A stretch of 64,000 nucleotides of DNA from Streptomyces sp. FIT100. Its GTDB lineage: Bacteria > Actinomycetota > Actinomycetes > Streptomycetales > Streptomycetaceae. The position numbers and the translations under genes are program-made. Each line of letters starts with the position of its first letter. Within the stretch, counting starts at the first letter, position 1. Below, piece by piece: positions 45,833 through 55,187 of this stretch. The stretch covers positions 5,854,526 to 5,918,525 of the forward strand of contig NZ_CP075715.1 in NCBI RefSeq assembly GCF_024584805.1, given 5' to 3'. The notes below the pieces were generated by a model, which was not told the DNA's origin, searched no databases, and saw only the letters and a program-made list of their open reading frames with translations.

Positions 45833-47577
45833 AGCGTCCATCCAGGAGGTAGCAGACTGCTCGGTGGCGGTGCGGCCGGCGGAGCCGGGGCAGCCGAAGC
45901 GGTCGGGTGGTAGTGCGGATTGGGGAGGTAGTTCCCGTACGAGCCGTCGGGCAGCCTCTCCCAGACGCCCCTGATGTTCTCCGTGCGCACGCCGCCCGGG
46001 AACACGATCTCCTGCTCGTGGGCGAAGGGGTTGTTCGCGACCGACTGGTTGACGTCGATCCCGCCGGCCGCATCGACGTCGTACCGGTACTGCGTGTGCC
46101 AGTCCATGTCCACGTCGCGGGTGGTGCCGACGTAGGCGGAGTGCTCGTTCTGCAGGACGTAGTTCCGCAGATTCGTGTTCTCCGTGTTCCAGGGCTGGAA
46201 GCCCTCCTGGAAGACGACGTCCGGCGAGCGGTTGTCATTGCGCACCAAGGGCTCGTCCGTCGTACGCCACACCGCGTCGTCGGGGATCCTGGACAGGTCC
46301 ACGTTCCGGTTCGCCGCCGCGGCAAGGGGGTCAGGGGCGGTCGGTGTCGGGTCCGGCACATGGCGCTGGGCGGGAATGTCGTCCGCTCCCCTGCGCGCCG
46401 CGCTCTCCGCCGCCTCCTCCAGCCCCTCCTTCGCCGCGACCCGCAGCCCCGCCTTCCCCGCCCCGAGCCCCTTCGTGCCGATCAGCTCGGGGATCAGCCG
46501 CCCGAGGCCCTCGCTCGGGTCCTTTTTGAAGGAGTCGATGAGGGCCCCCGGAATGCGCTCGGGGTGTGCCGCGGTCGACACCAGGCCGGCGAGCGTCATG
46601 TTGACGTTCTGCAGGTACTGGGCCGGGTGGGTCAGGTTGTAGATGTCCAGGGGATTGAGGCCGCGGGCGAAGTTGACGATGCCCGCCGTGCCCTTGACCA
46701 CGCCCCCGGTGACGTGGAGGAGTTCGATCCCCATGGCGCTGTTGGCGTCGAGGGCCGTCGAGACGGCTCGGTCCAGCGGGGGCGGCTCCTTCGGTGCGTG
46801 GGCCATGGCCGCGTCGATCGCCCTCTGGGCCGTCTCCGCGGCCTCGTTGCGCTGGCGGCGGGCCTCCTTGAGGATCTCGTGGGCGCGTTCCCTGTCCGCC
46901 TTGCCGGGGTCGCTGAAGGGCGGGGGCACGGGACCGGGGTCGCGGTCGTCCTTGAGGGCCGCGTTGTAGGCGTCGACCTTCGTGTTGTACGCGTCGACGG
47001 CCTTGGTCGAGGATTCCTTCCCTTTCGCGTAGAGGTCGATCGCCTCCTGCGCCTTCTTCTGCGCCCAGACCACCGTCTCCGCGTACGACAGCAGCGCCTG
47101 CCCGGCCGCCTCGCAGGCGTCCGCGGCCTGCAGCCACTTGGTGGGCTGCATGGCGAACTTCTCCCGGAACGCCTCCGCCGCCTCGCCCTTCCAGTGCGAG
47201 GAGTCGAGCTTGCGCATTCCCTGGCCGACCTTGTCGAAGGCCGTCCGGAAGTCCTTGAGATGGCCGGCCGACTCGCGGATCCTCTCCGGCTTGCCGTGGA
47301 TCAGCTCGTTCGCCTGGTCGGTCTCGCCGAGCTGCTGCTCGCGCACCGACGCCCCGAGGTCGGAGGCGACGTCGTCGCCCCAGTCCTCGACCTTGTCCGC
47401 GACGCCCTCGGCGCCGACGAACTCCAGACCGTCGCCGATCCGGTCCGTCGTCCAGTCGACGCCCTCGCCGAGCGCCTTCTTTCCCGCGTCGATGCCGTCC
47501 TCAAGGGCACCGAGACCCGTGTTGAGGCCGTCCTTGACACCGTCCTTGATGCCACCGACCAGATCCCCGAGGCCCAT
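45829..47577 (-). CDS. WXG-domain polymorphic toxin with pierisin/scabin-like ADP-ribosyltransferase end
   Basis: 582 residues. N-terminal T7SS part: short helical lead-in, then a WXG-like hairpin with W129-K130-G131 and a long helix. The middle (~250-420) is a helical pre-toxin region. The C-terminal ~145 residues resemble the mono-ADP-ribosyltransferase fold of pierisin and scabin: Arg in AVWRTTDEP, VVFQEGFQPWN, a GTT triplet (AYVGTTRD) in place of STS and YRYDVDAAGGIDVN. The NPFAHEQEIVFPGG segment carries Glu521-Gln-Glu523. No YxxxD/E was found. I infer an ESX-exported NAD-dependent toxin; its target could be DNA, nucleotide or protein. Confidence 0.75.
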   Translation of the reverse strand: MGLGDLVGGIKDGVKDGLNTGLGALEDGIDAGKKALGEGVDWTTDRIGDGLEFVGAEGVADKVEDWGDDVASDLGASVREQQLGETDQANELIHGKPERIRESAGHLKDFRTAFDKVGQGMRKLDSSHWKGEAAEAFREKFAMQPTKWLQAADACEAAGQALLSYAETVVWAQKKAQEAIDLYAKGKESSTKAVDAYNTKVDAYNAALKDDRDPGPVPPPFSDPGKADRERAHEILKEARRQRNEAAETAQRAIDAAMAHAPKEPPPLDRAVSTALDANSAMGIELLHVTGGVVKGTAGIVNFARGLNPLDIYNLTHPAQYLQNVNMTLAGLVSTAAHPERIPGALIDSFKKDPSEGLGRLIPELIGTKGLGAGKAGLRVAAKEGLEEAAESAARRGADDIPAQRHVPDPTPTAPDPLAAAANRNVDLSRIPDDAVWRTTDEPLVRNDNRSPDVVFQEGFQPWNTENTNLRNYVLQNEHSAYVGTTRDVDMDWHTQYRYDVDAAGGIDVNQSVANNPFAHEQEIVFPGGVRTENIRGVWERLPDGSYGNYLPNPHYHPTASAAPAPPAAPPPSSLLPPGWTL

Positions 47578-48227
47578 CAGCCGGCGCCTCCGCCCCGCTG
47601 CTCGGCGGCCTTGGCACGCTCCTCGGGCGAGGGTCCGAAGGTCTCCCGCATCCCGTCGTTCATCTCGTCGCGCAGACCTGCCGCGTCGATGATCGCGTTC
47701 GTGGGCGAGGTCGCCGTGCTGACGTCCCAGGCGGTGTCCTTCCACGCCTGCGTACTGTTCTGCCGGGCCGTCTCGAACGACTCGGCGCTGTAGTCGGCGT
47801 CCCGTATGTGGGTGTAGGCGTTGCTGGACAGCACGTCGCCCCAGCTCTTCTGCGTGATCTCGTCCTCCGTGGCGTACGGGTTGCCCATCGCCGAATTGGC
47901 CAGGACCTTGAAGCTGCCGCCGATGTACTGCTCCTGCTCGTGGAAGGCGCCGGCGGACAGCCCGACATCCTGGGCGAAGACGTTGCCCTGCTGGACCAGT
48001 GAGCGCACACCCCACTCCCAGCGCTCGCAGTAGGACTTGAGGGTGCCGGTCAGCCCGTCGTGCCCGGTCTCCGTCCCGGACAGCTGCAGATCGGAGAAGC
48101 CGCGGCCCATGCTCGCCGCACCCACCATGCCGAGCTCCTTGAGCTCGCCCAGGGCTCCGGTGATGCCCTGGGTGATGAGCGCCAGGGCCTCCTTGGTCGC
48201 CGCGAGATCCGCGTTGTCGCCTGTCAC
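47577..48227 (-). CDS. Helical ESX-locus protein of unknown function
   Basis: 216 residues from GTG 48227, overlapping the upstream stop (GTGA); its own stop overlaps the toxin gene's start (TGATG). Predicted to be all-helical with no signal peptide. Segments such as ELKELGMVGAASMGRGFSDLQL and SYCERWEWGVRSLVQQG suggest a WXG100-like hairpin fold without a clear WXG. It probably partners the toxin as a secretion chaperone. It is coupled on both sides. Confidence 0.72.
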   Translation of the reverse strand: MTGDNADLAATKEALALITQGITGALGELKELGMVGAASMGRGFSDLQLSGTETGHDGLTGTLKSYCERWEWGVRSLVQQGNVFAQDVGLSAGAFHEQEQYIGGSFKVLANSAMGNPYATEDEITQKSWGDVLSSNAYTHIRDADYSAESFETARQNSTQAWKDTAWDVSTATSPTNAIIDAAGLRDEMNDGMRETFGPSPEERAKAAEQRGGGAG

Positions 48228-48763
48228 TCTCCACCACCCGTGTACGAAGGACCGTCCACTGCCGCCGTGTCCGGCACGATTCCGCGCACCGGCGGGAAGA
48301 CCGCACCGCCGGGGCTGCCCGCGTCGAGCGCCACGCCGCACGGGAACCCCACGGCGGGGACGATCTCGTCCAGCAGCCGGGACCCGAGCACCCTGCGGTA
48401 CGTCCACTCGCGCGATTCCATGCCGCGGGCCTCGGCGAACCGGGCCACCGCCGGCTCGTCCGAGAACGCGCAGATCCAGCTGATGCCGCCCAGGTCCGCG
48501 GTCCACAGCCCGCCCCGGTCGTCCAGCGGCACCAGCACCGCCGAACTCCGGAAGTGCGCGAGCCGCTCCAGGACGGCCTCCCGCGCCTCCGCGACAGCCT
48601 CCGCTCCCGCGACAGCCTCCGCTCCCGCGCCCGCCTCCGGGTGCGCGCCCCGGCCCGTGTCGGCGGCGGGCGCCTGGGGTCCCTCAGGAGCGGCGCCGGC
48701 GCCGCCCAGGACCCGCTCGGTCGACTCGGCCCTCGTCCGGCCCCACAACTCGTCGAAACTCAT
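48224..48763 (-). CDS. SseB N-terminal-like domain protein
   Basis: 179 residues. Residues ~65-165 match SseB-like proteins (VLVPLDDRGGLWTADLGGISWICAFSDEPAVARFAE). The first ~60 are Ala/Gly/Glu-rich and contain a short GAEAVA repeat. No signal peptide. In actinobacteria such proteins occur in T7SS loci. ATG at 48763, 13 bases after eccC. Confidence 0.77.
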   Translation of the reverse strand: MSFDELWGRTRAESTERVLGGAGAAPEGPQAPAADTGRGAHPEAGAGAEAVAGAEAVAEAREAVLERLAHFRSSAVLVPLDDRGGLWTADLGGISWICAFSDEPAVARFAEARGMESREWTYRRVLGSRLLDEIVPAVGFPCGVALDAGSPGGAVFPPVRGIVPDTAAVDGPSYTGGGE

Positions 48764-48776
48764 CCGCCCAGCACCC

Positions 48777-51700
48777 TCACCTGTCCGCGAGCCAGCCCAG
48801 CTGCACCAGCGGCGTGCCCCGCTTGCGCGACACGAACGTGCCGCGTCCCGGAGGCATCCGGCGGGCCCGGGTGTTGCCGAGGATGTCGCCCTCGCCCGGG
48901 TCGCCGGAGAGCACCACGCCCTGGGCGCCCAGCTCCTTCATGCGCTGCATGAAGGGTTCGTACATCGAGCGGGAGGCGCCCGCCGAGTTGCGGGCGACGA
49001 TGAAGCGGATGCCGACGTCGCGGGCGAACGGCAGGTTCTCCACGAGGACCGAGAGCGGGTTGCCGGAGTTGGTGGCGACCAGTTCGTAGTCGTCGATGAG
49101 GACGAACAGCTGCGGGCCGCTCCACCAGCTGCGGTCGCGCAGCTGCTGCGGGGTGATGTCGGGCTTCGGGGCGCGCTTCGTCATCACCGTGTTGATCGCG
49201 TCCATGTGCATCTGCATGGCGGACGCCATCGGCGCGTACTCCAGCAGGTGCGAGGACGGCACCGCCTCCAGCATCGTGCGCCGGTAGTCACCGACCACGA
49301 TCCGGGCCTGCTCCGGCGTGTAGCGCTCGGAGATCTGCTTGGCGATGAGCCGCAGCAGGCCCGTCTTGCCGGACTCGCTCTCGCCGAAGATCAGGAAGAA
49401 CGGGTCGGACTCGAAGTCGACGAAGACCGGCTCCAGGTTGGTCTCGTCGATGCCGACCGCGATGCCGTGCTGCGGGAACTCGAAGCCCTTCGGCAGCCGG
49501 TCCGCGCGGAGCATGCGCGGCAGCAGCCGTACGCCCGGAGCCGCCGCGCCCGCCCAGCTGCCCTTCACGGCCTGCACGAACGCCGCCGTGCCCTCCGCGA
49601 GGTCGACGGAGCTGCTCGAACCGTCGATCCGCGGCAGCGCCGCCATGAAGTGCAGCTTCTCCGGCACCTGGCCGCGGCCGGGCACGCCCGGGGGCACGTT
49701 CGCCGCGACCTTGCGGTCGAACTCTGAGTCCATGACGTCACCGAGGCGCAGCTCCAGACGCCCGAGCATCTGGTCCTTGAGCGCCGCGCGCACCTCCATG
49801 TAGCGGGCCGCGGTGACGACGACGTGGATGCCGTAGCCGAGTCCGCGCGCCGCGATGTCCGCGACGACCGGCTCCAGCATCTCGTAGTCGTTCTTGAAGC
49901 CGCCCCAGCCGTCGATGACCAGGAACACATCGCCCCAGGGCTCGCCCGGCAGTTCACCGGCGGCGCGCTTGCGCCGGTAGGTGGTCATGGAGTCGATGCC
50001 GTTCGCGCGGAAGAACTCCTCGCGCCGGTTCAGCACGCCCGCGACCTCCGCGACCGTACGCCGCACCCGCTCGGGGTCCAGCCGGGAGGCGACGCCTCCG
50101 ACATGCGGCAGCTCGGCGAGCGAGGCGAGACCGCCACCACCGAAGTCCAGCGCGTAGAACTGCACTTCGTCCGGGGTGTGGGTGAGCGCGAAGGACGAGA
50201 TCAGCGTGCGCATCATCGTCGACTTGCCGGACTGCGGGCCGCCGACCACCATCATGTGGCCCGCCGCGCCCGAGAAGTCCCGGTACAGCACCTCGCGCCG
50301 CTGCTCGAACGGCTTGTCGATCAGACCCAGCGGGACCACGAGCCCACCGGGGCGCGTGTACTCGGTCGCCGTCAGTCCGCGGTCCGCGGTCTGCGCCAGC
50401 CCCGGCAGCAGCTGGTCCAGCGGCGGCGCCTGGTCGAGCGGGGGCAGCCACACCTGGTGGGCGGGCACGCCCTGACCCTCCAGCCTGCGCACGATCACAT
50501 CGAGCACGGTGTCCGCGAGCGCGTCGTCCTCACTGTCGCGCGTCGCGGCGAGCTGGGCCGGGTCGGGCGCCGCGTACACCACCGGCACGGGCGCCGCCGT
50601 GAAGACCGCGGGCCGCCGCTCGACCGGCAGTTGCCCGGCGGACAGCCGCGGCCCGCCCGTGCGGTACGTGCCGGACACGTACGCCGCCTTGAAGCGGGTC
50701 ATCTCCTCGGTGCCGAACTTCAGATAGCCCGAGCCGGGCACCGACGGCAGGTGGTACGCGTCGGGCACGCCGATCGCCGTACGCGACTCGGCCGCAGAGA
50801 ACGTCCGCAGACCGATCCGGTACGACAGGTACGTGTCCAGACCGCGCAGCTTGCCCTCCTCCAGACGCTGCGAGGCGAGCAGCAGATGCACACCCAGCGA
50901 CCGGCCGATACGGCCGATCTGGATGAACATGTCGATGAAGTCCGGTTTGGCGGTGAGCAGTTCGCTGAACTCGTCGATGACGAGGACGAGGGAGGCCAGC
51001 GGCTCCAGCGGGGCACCGGCCGCGCGCGCCTTCTCGTAGTCGTGGATGTTGGCGTAGTTGCCCGCCGAGCGCAGCAGCTCCTGCCGGCGCTGCAGCTCTC
51101 CGCGGATCGCGTCGCCCATGCGGTCGACCAGGGTCAGATCGTCCGCGAGGTTGGTGATGACCGCGGCCACGTGCGGCATCTGGGACATGCCGGCGAAGGT
51201 CGCGCCGCCCTTGAAGTCGGCGAGCACGAAGTTCAGCGTCTCGGACGAGTGGGTCACCGCGAGACCGAGCACCAGCGTGCGCAGCAGCTCCGACTTCCCG
51301 GAACCGGTCGCACCCACGCACAGCCCGTGCGGGCCCATACCCTCCTGAGCGGCCTCCTTGAGGTCGAGCATCACCGGCTGGCCGTCCTCGCCGACACCGA
51401 TCGGCACCCGCAGCCGCTCCGCCGTCGACCGGGGCCGCCAGGTGCGCGTGACATCGACCGACGCCGCGTCACCCAGGTTCAGCAGGTCCGTGAAGTCCAG
51501 GTTGGCCAGCAGCGGCTCGTCGTCGTCGCCCCCGCCCGTGCGCAGCGGCGCGAGCTGCCGCGCCAGCGCCTCGGCGGCCGGCAGCGAGATCCCGTCCGGC
51601 ACGCCCTCGTACGCGAACCCGGCGCCCGACTCCAGCCGCAGCCGTCCGGGCCGTACGACGATGGACAGACCGCCCCGGGGCTCGTCGAGCTCACCGGAGA

Positions 51701-52730
51701 CGACCTCGACGATCGTGACGCCCTGCAGCCCTTCGGCCGCCGCGAACAGCGAGTCCGGCGGCACCATCCCACCGTCCAGGACCAGCAGGACGTGCGGCTG
51801 GTCGAGCACCGGCTGGCTGTCGCGGCCGAACCGCGGCCGCCCGTCCAGTCTGCTGCGCAGCAGCTGCTCCAGCTCGCCCAGATCGTCGCCGAACAGCCGC
51901 TTCGTACCGGCCCCGTCGACCTGGCCGGGTACCTGCGTGTGCGGCAGCCATTTCGTCCAGTCCCAGCGCGCGACCGCGCCCGGCGCGGCCACCACCGCGA
52001 CCATCAGGTCCTCGGGGGAGTGCAGCGTCACCAGCTGCGACACCAGCGAACGGGCCGCCGACTGCGCCGACTCCGGCTCACCGGACACCGTCACGTGGTA
52101 GAACGCCCGCATCGAGACGGCCATCGGCAGCCCGTCCAGCGAGCCGTGGACGGCCAGGAACTGCTGCATCGCCCCCGCGCACAGCGGCTCGAGTTCGTCC
52201 ACGGGCGCCGTGTCCGGTGCGACCAGCGGTGTCGACAACTGCTGGGCGCCGAGCCCGATCCGCACCTGCCCGAAGTCCTTGTCGCCGACGCGCCGCTCCC
52301 ACACCCGCGAGCCCTCGGCCACCACGGACCACAACTGCTCGGGCGAGGGGTGCAGATACAGCTGCGCGTCGCGCTGCATGCGGGACGTCCTGCGGACCGT
52401 ACGCCGTGTCTGCGCGAGGTATTTCAGGTAGTCGCGCCGGACATCGGCTATTTGCCCCTGCGTACCCCGCCGGTGCCGCACGATCTGGGCGGCGATCATC
52501 GCCACCGTCGAGACCAGCATCAGGACGCCCATGATGCGCATGAACGGCGGGGCCTGCGGCGAGAAGAAGAAGACCACCGAGGAGCCCATGCCGAGCACCG
52601 GGAGGACCTGCATCAGCATGCCCTCCTGCTGCCCCCGCGGCAGTTCCGGAGGCGCCTCCAGAGTGAGCTCTTCCGTCGGAATCTCAGGCGGAAGGGAACG
52701 CGGCGGGCGTTTGACGACGATCTGGCTCAC
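48777..52730 (-). CDS. eccC: Type VII secretion ATPase EccC (FtsK/SpoIIIE type, full-length)
   Basis: 1317 residues from GTG 52730. Two membrane helices (~38-85), then three FtsK-type ATPase domains. P-loops: GATGSGKSEL (near residue 471), GGPQSGKSTM (near 829) and GESESGKTGL (near 1116). All three keep the Walker A Lys and Thr/Ser. The domain-1 Walker B and DFKGGATF are present. It powers ESX substrate export; the third domain normally receives the EsxB tail. It is the first gene of the leftward cargo unit and diverges from eccD. Confidence 0.95.
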   Translation of the reverse strand: MSQIVVKRPPRSLPPEIPTEELTLEAPPELPRGQQEGMLMQVLPVLGMGSSVVFFFSPQAPPFMRIMGVLMLVSTVAMIAAQIVRHRRGTQGQIADVRRDYLKYLAQTRRTVRRTSRMQRDAQLYLHPSPEQLWSVVAEGSRVWERRVGDKDFGQVRIGLGAQQLSTPLVAPDTAPVDELEPLCAGAMQQFLAVHGSLDGLPMAVSMRAFYHVTVSGEPESAQSAARSLVSQLVTLHSPEDLMVAVVAAPGAVARWDWTKWLPHTQVPGQVDGAGTKRLFGDDLGELEQLLRSRLDGRPRFGRDSQPVLDQPHVLLVLDGGMVPPDSLFAAAEGLQGVTIVEVVSGELDEPRGGLSIVVRPGRLRLESGAGFAYEGVPDGISLPAAEALARQLAPLRTGGGDDDEPLLANLDFTDLLNLGDAASVDVTRTWRPRSTAERLRVPIGVGEDGQPVMLDLKEAAQEGMGPHGLCVGATGSGKSELLRTLVLGLAVTHSSETLNFVLADFKGGATFAGMSQMPHVAAVITNLADDLTLVDRMGDAIRGELQRRQELLRSAGNYANIHDYEKARAAGAPLEPLASLVLVIDEFSELLTAKPDFIDMFIQIGRIGRSLGVHLLLASQRLEEGKLRGLDTYLSYRIGLRTFSAAESRTAIGVPDAYHLPSVPGSGYLKFGTEEMTRFKAAYVSGTYRTGGPRLSAGQLPVERRPAVFTAAPVPVVYAAPDPAQLAATRDSEDDALADTVLDVIVRRLEGQGVPAHQVWLPPLDQAPPLDQLLPGLAQTADRGLTATEYTRPGGLVVPLGLIDKPFEQRREVLYRDFSGAAGHMMVVGGPQSGKSTMMRTLISSFALTHTPDEVQFYALDFGGGGLASLAELPHVGGVASRLDPERVRRTVAEVAGVLNRREEFFRANGIDSMTTYRRKRAAGELPGEPWGDVFLVIDGWGGFKNDYEMLEPVVADIAARGLGYGIHVVVTAARYMEVRAALKDQMLGRLELRLGDVMDSEFDRKVAANVPPGVPGRGQVPEKLHFMAALPRIDGSSSSVDLAEGTAAFVQAVKGSWAGAAAPGVRLLPRMLRADRLPKGFEFPQHGIAVGIDETNLEPVFVDFESDPFFLIFGESESGKTGLLRLIAKQISERYTPEQARIVVGDYRRTMLEAVPSSHLLEYAPMASAMQMHMDAINTVMTKRAPKPDITPQQLRDRSWWSGPQLFVLIDDYELVATNSGNPLSVLVENLPFARDVGIRFIVARNSAGASRSMYEPFMQRMKELGAQGVVLSGDPGEGDILGNTRARRMPPGRGTFVSRKRGTPLVQLGWLADR

Positions 52731-52771
52731 CGGAACATCAATCCCTCGGTACGGACGGAAGTCGGACGGTC

Positions 52772-52937
52772 CCAGGGGGTGTCCGGTGGATCAGGCTGGA
52801 CTCGCGACGCCCTGCGACTCCGTCTCCTGCGTTCTCGTCGGTCGCCGACGCTCCGCGTCGACTCCCTCCTCCGCCTTGGATCCGAAGCCGCATGACGCCG
52901 CTCGCTGATCCAGCCTGATCCACCGGACACCCCCTGG
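52772..52937. mobile_element. MITE-like element with 29-bp perfect terminal inverted repeats
   Basis: 52772-52800 is the exact reverse complement of 52909-52937 (29 bp), separated by 108 bases without a recognisable gene. GTCC flanks both ends (52769-52772 and 52937-52940), compatible with a short target duplication. It lies between the divergent starts of eccC and eccD, a place where a terminator is unlikely. The 166-bp size, terminal repeats and lack of transposase fit a miniature element moved in trans. Confidence 0.6.
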
Positions 52938-53099
52938 TCCGCACCAACGCCCCCGTGATGGCTTCTGTTTGCGGACTTCCCTCCGCGGACGGTGATCCTA
53001 CTTGCAGGCACCGACACCACCTCCCGGTAGGGTGGCGCGCGCACCGTGCGCAACCGCGAATCAGCTTGCGCGCCATCGCCATTCAGGGGGTCCAGACAC

Positions 53100-54590
53100 G
53101 TGAGTACGACCGCAGCGACCGGCTTCTGCCGCGTCACTGTCGTGGCGCCCGACAGCCGGATCGACGTCGCCCTCCCCGAGGACATCGCCGTCGCCGACGT
53201 CTACCCGGAGATCCTGCGGCTCACCGGCCAGACGCAGTCCCCCGGCACTCCCACCGGGTACCACCTGGTCCGCCGCGACGGCACCGTCCTCGACGGCGCC
53301 CGCACCCTCGCCGCCCAGCAGGTCCTCGACGGCGAGGTCCTCAGCCTGCGCCCGTTCGCGCAGTCGCTGCCGCCCGCCGTCTTCGACGACGTCTCCGACG
53401 CCGTCGCCGCGGCCGTCACCCGCGACCGCCACCTGTGGAGCGACGACCTGCTGCGCGGTGCGGGACTCGTCGGCGGAGTGCTGCTGCTCGTCCTGATGGG
53501 CTTCGTGCTCTGGTTCGCCGACCCGGTCCGCCACGACATGCACAGCCTGCCGGGCATCATCGCGGGCGCCGCCGGCGTACTGCTGACGGCCTTCGCCGGT
53601 GTACGGGCCCGGGTGTACGCCGACCGGGCCACCGCCGTCGCCCTCGGCCTCGGCGCGCTGCCGCTGCTGCTCATCGCGGGCTCCGGGATCATCGGACCGG
53701 ACGCCGGCCACGGCCCCGGCAGGCTGCAGTTCCTGCTCGGCTGTGTCACCGTCCTGGTCGCATCGGTCGCCCTGGTCGCGCTCACCCCCAGCGGGGACGC
53801 CCCGTTCGTCGCCGCCACCTTCCTGGCCGCCGTCGGCACCCTCGCCACCTTCGCCGCGATCCTCGCCGAGGCGTCCGCCACCGCCACCGCCGCGGTCTGC
53901 GCCCCGGCCGCCATCGGCCTCGTCGCCTTCCTGCCCGGCCTCTCGGCCCGCTTCGCCCGGCTCCCCATCGGCTACGCCTCGCCGCGCAGCGCCACCGCCG
54001 ACGACTTCCACACCGACTCGCACACGAACCCGAACGAGGCTCCGGACGCGCAGGCCGGCACCCCCGTCGACGCGGAGCGCATCGCGCTGCAGGCCCGCCG
54101 CGGCCACGAGATGCTGCTCGGCCTCGCCGGGGGCTGCGCCGCGGTCGTCGTCGGCTCCGCCGCCGTCCTCGGCTTCGCGGGCAACGTCTGGGGCCAGTTC
54201 CTCGCGCTCGCCGCCGGTCTCGCGATGCTGCTGCGCGCCCGCCTCTTCCGCTACACCTCACAGGTCGCCTGCGTCCTCGTGGCCGGCATCGCCGCGATCG
54301 CCCTGCTGATCCTCGGCCTCTCGCTGAACCCGCCGGCGGACCTGGTCAGGGATCTGCTGGTGTTCCGCGACCGCAGCGGCCTGGACATCCGTACGATCTG
54401 GCTGACCGCGGCCGTCGCCTCCGGAGCGGCCGTGATCACCGCGATCGGCCTGGTCATCCCGAGGAAGGGCCTCTCACCCTTCTGGGGCCGGCTGCTCGAC
54501 CTCGCCGAGAGCGCGGTACTGCTCTCCCTGGTCCCGCTCTGCCTGGCCGTCCTGGACGTCTTCGACGCCGCCCGGTCGCTGACCAGCTGA
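53100..54590 (+). CDS. eccD: Type VII secretion protein EccD
   Basis: 496 residues from GTG 53100 with AGGGGG nine bases upstream. Residues ~1-85 are a ubiquitin-like YukD-type domain (FCRVTVVAPDSRIDVALPED). About eleven membrane helices follow, as in EccD, the main membrane pore subunit. A cytoplasmic loop rich in Asp/Glu (~310-340) lies between helices. The gene is transcribed rightward from next to eccC. Confidence 0.94.
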   Translation: MSTTAATGFCRVTVVAPDSRIDVALPEDIAVADVYPEILRLTGQTQSPGTPTGYHLVRRDGTVLDGARTLAAQQVLDGEVLSLRPFAQSLPPAVFDDVSDAVAAAVTRDRHLWSDDLLRGAGLVGGVLLLVLMGFVLWFADPVRHDMHSLPGIIAGAAGVLLTAFAGVRARVYADRATAVALGLGALPLLLIAGSGIIGPDAGHGPGRLQFLLGCVTVLVASVALVALTPSGDAPFVAATFLAAVGTLATFAAILAEASATATAAVCAPAAIGLVAFLPGLSARFARLPIGYASPRSATADDFHTDSHTNPNEAPDAQAGTPVDAERIALQARRGHEMLLGLAGGCAAVVVGSAAVLGFAGNVWGQFLALAAGLAMLLRARLFRYTSQVACVLVAGIAAIALLILGLSLNPPADLVRDLLVFRDRSGLDIRTIWLTAAVASGAAVITAIGLVIPRKGLSPFWGRLLDLAESAVLLSLVPLCLAVLDVFDAARSLTS

Positions 54591-54626
54591 AACAGCCGCT
54601 CCGATCACCGGTTCCGCCATCGGTGC

Positions 54627-54674
54627 GCCACCCGTCCCGCGACCCGTCCCGCCACCGGTCCCGGCCACTGGTCG
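54627..54674. repeat. Four degenerate 12-bp tandem repeats after eccD
   Basis: Units starting at 54627, 54639, 54651 and 54663 of the form GCCACCCGTCCC with one to several changes. Non-coding. Possibly a slipped-strand array between eccD and the rpsO promoter. Confidence 0.6.
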
Positions 54675-54700
54675 GGGTCGGTGACCACAGCGTGTAAGCT
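54672..54700 (+). promoter_or_regulatory. Candidate rpsO promoter
   Basis: A TAAGCT (54695-54700) fits the -10 consensus TANNNT and lies about 140 bases before the rpsO start; the -35 box is poor (TCGGGG at 54672). Suggestive only. Confidence 0.3.
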
Positions 54701-54841
54701 GGTCGACGGCCGTTTGTGTACGCGCCCCCGGATCTTCTGGGTGCAGCGCCCATCGCGCCTTCGCCTCCGAGTCACGGAAGTTCCCCTGAGACCAAGACCA
54801 GGGGCACTCGCAGGCGCATCGAACACCAAGAGGAGTACCGA

Positions 54842-55132
54842 GTGTCTCTCGACGCCGCTACGAAGAAGCAGATCATGTCCGAGTTCGGCACCAAGGAGGG
54901 CGACACCGGCTCCCCCGAGGTCCAGGTCGCCATGCTCTCCCGCCGCATCTCGGACCTGACCGAGCACCTCAAGACCCACAAGCACGACCACCACTCCCGC
55001 CGTGGTCTGCTGATCCTGGTCGGCCAGCGCCGCCGGCTGCTGCAGTACCTGGCCAAGAAGGACATCCAGCGCTTCCGTGCGCTGGTCGACCGCCTGGGCA
55101 TCCGCCGCGGTGCGGCGGGCGGCGCGAAGTAA
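54842..55132 (+). CDS. rpsO: 30S ribosomal protein S15
   Basis: 96 residues. The signature GDTGSPEVQVAMLSRRI and HSRRGLLILVGQRRRLL is intact; a short GAAGGAK tail follows. GTG at 54842 with AGAGGAG eight bases upstream. Binds 16S rRNA in the platform of the small subunit. Precedes pnp, as in other bacteria. Confidence 0.97.
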   Translation: MSLDAATKKQIMSEFGTKEGDTGSPEVQVAMLSRRISDLTEHLKTHKHDHHSRRGLLILVGQRRRLLQYLAKKDIQRFRALVDRLGIRRGAAGGAK

Positions 55133-55141
55133 GACGCCGTG

Positions 55142-55178
55142 AAGGGAGCGGTTCCCACTCTTAGGGGGCCGCTCCCTT
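55142..55178 (+). terminator. rpsO-pnp intergenic hairpin
   Basis: 10-bp perfect stem (55142-55151 with 55169-55178) followed by TTT. In Streptomyces coelicolor the corresponding rpsO-pnp hairpin is known as an RNase III processing site and partial terminator; I apply this by position. The 309-base gap 55133-55441 otherwise holds the pnp leader. Confidence 0.8.
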
Positions 55179-55187
55179 TGCTGTACG

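Noticed and set aside
52772..52937. Bidirectional transcription terminator between eccC and eccD
   Set aside because: The genes diverge here, the loop is 108 bases and the arms are 29 bp perfect, so a terminator is unlikely; a MITE-like origin fits better.
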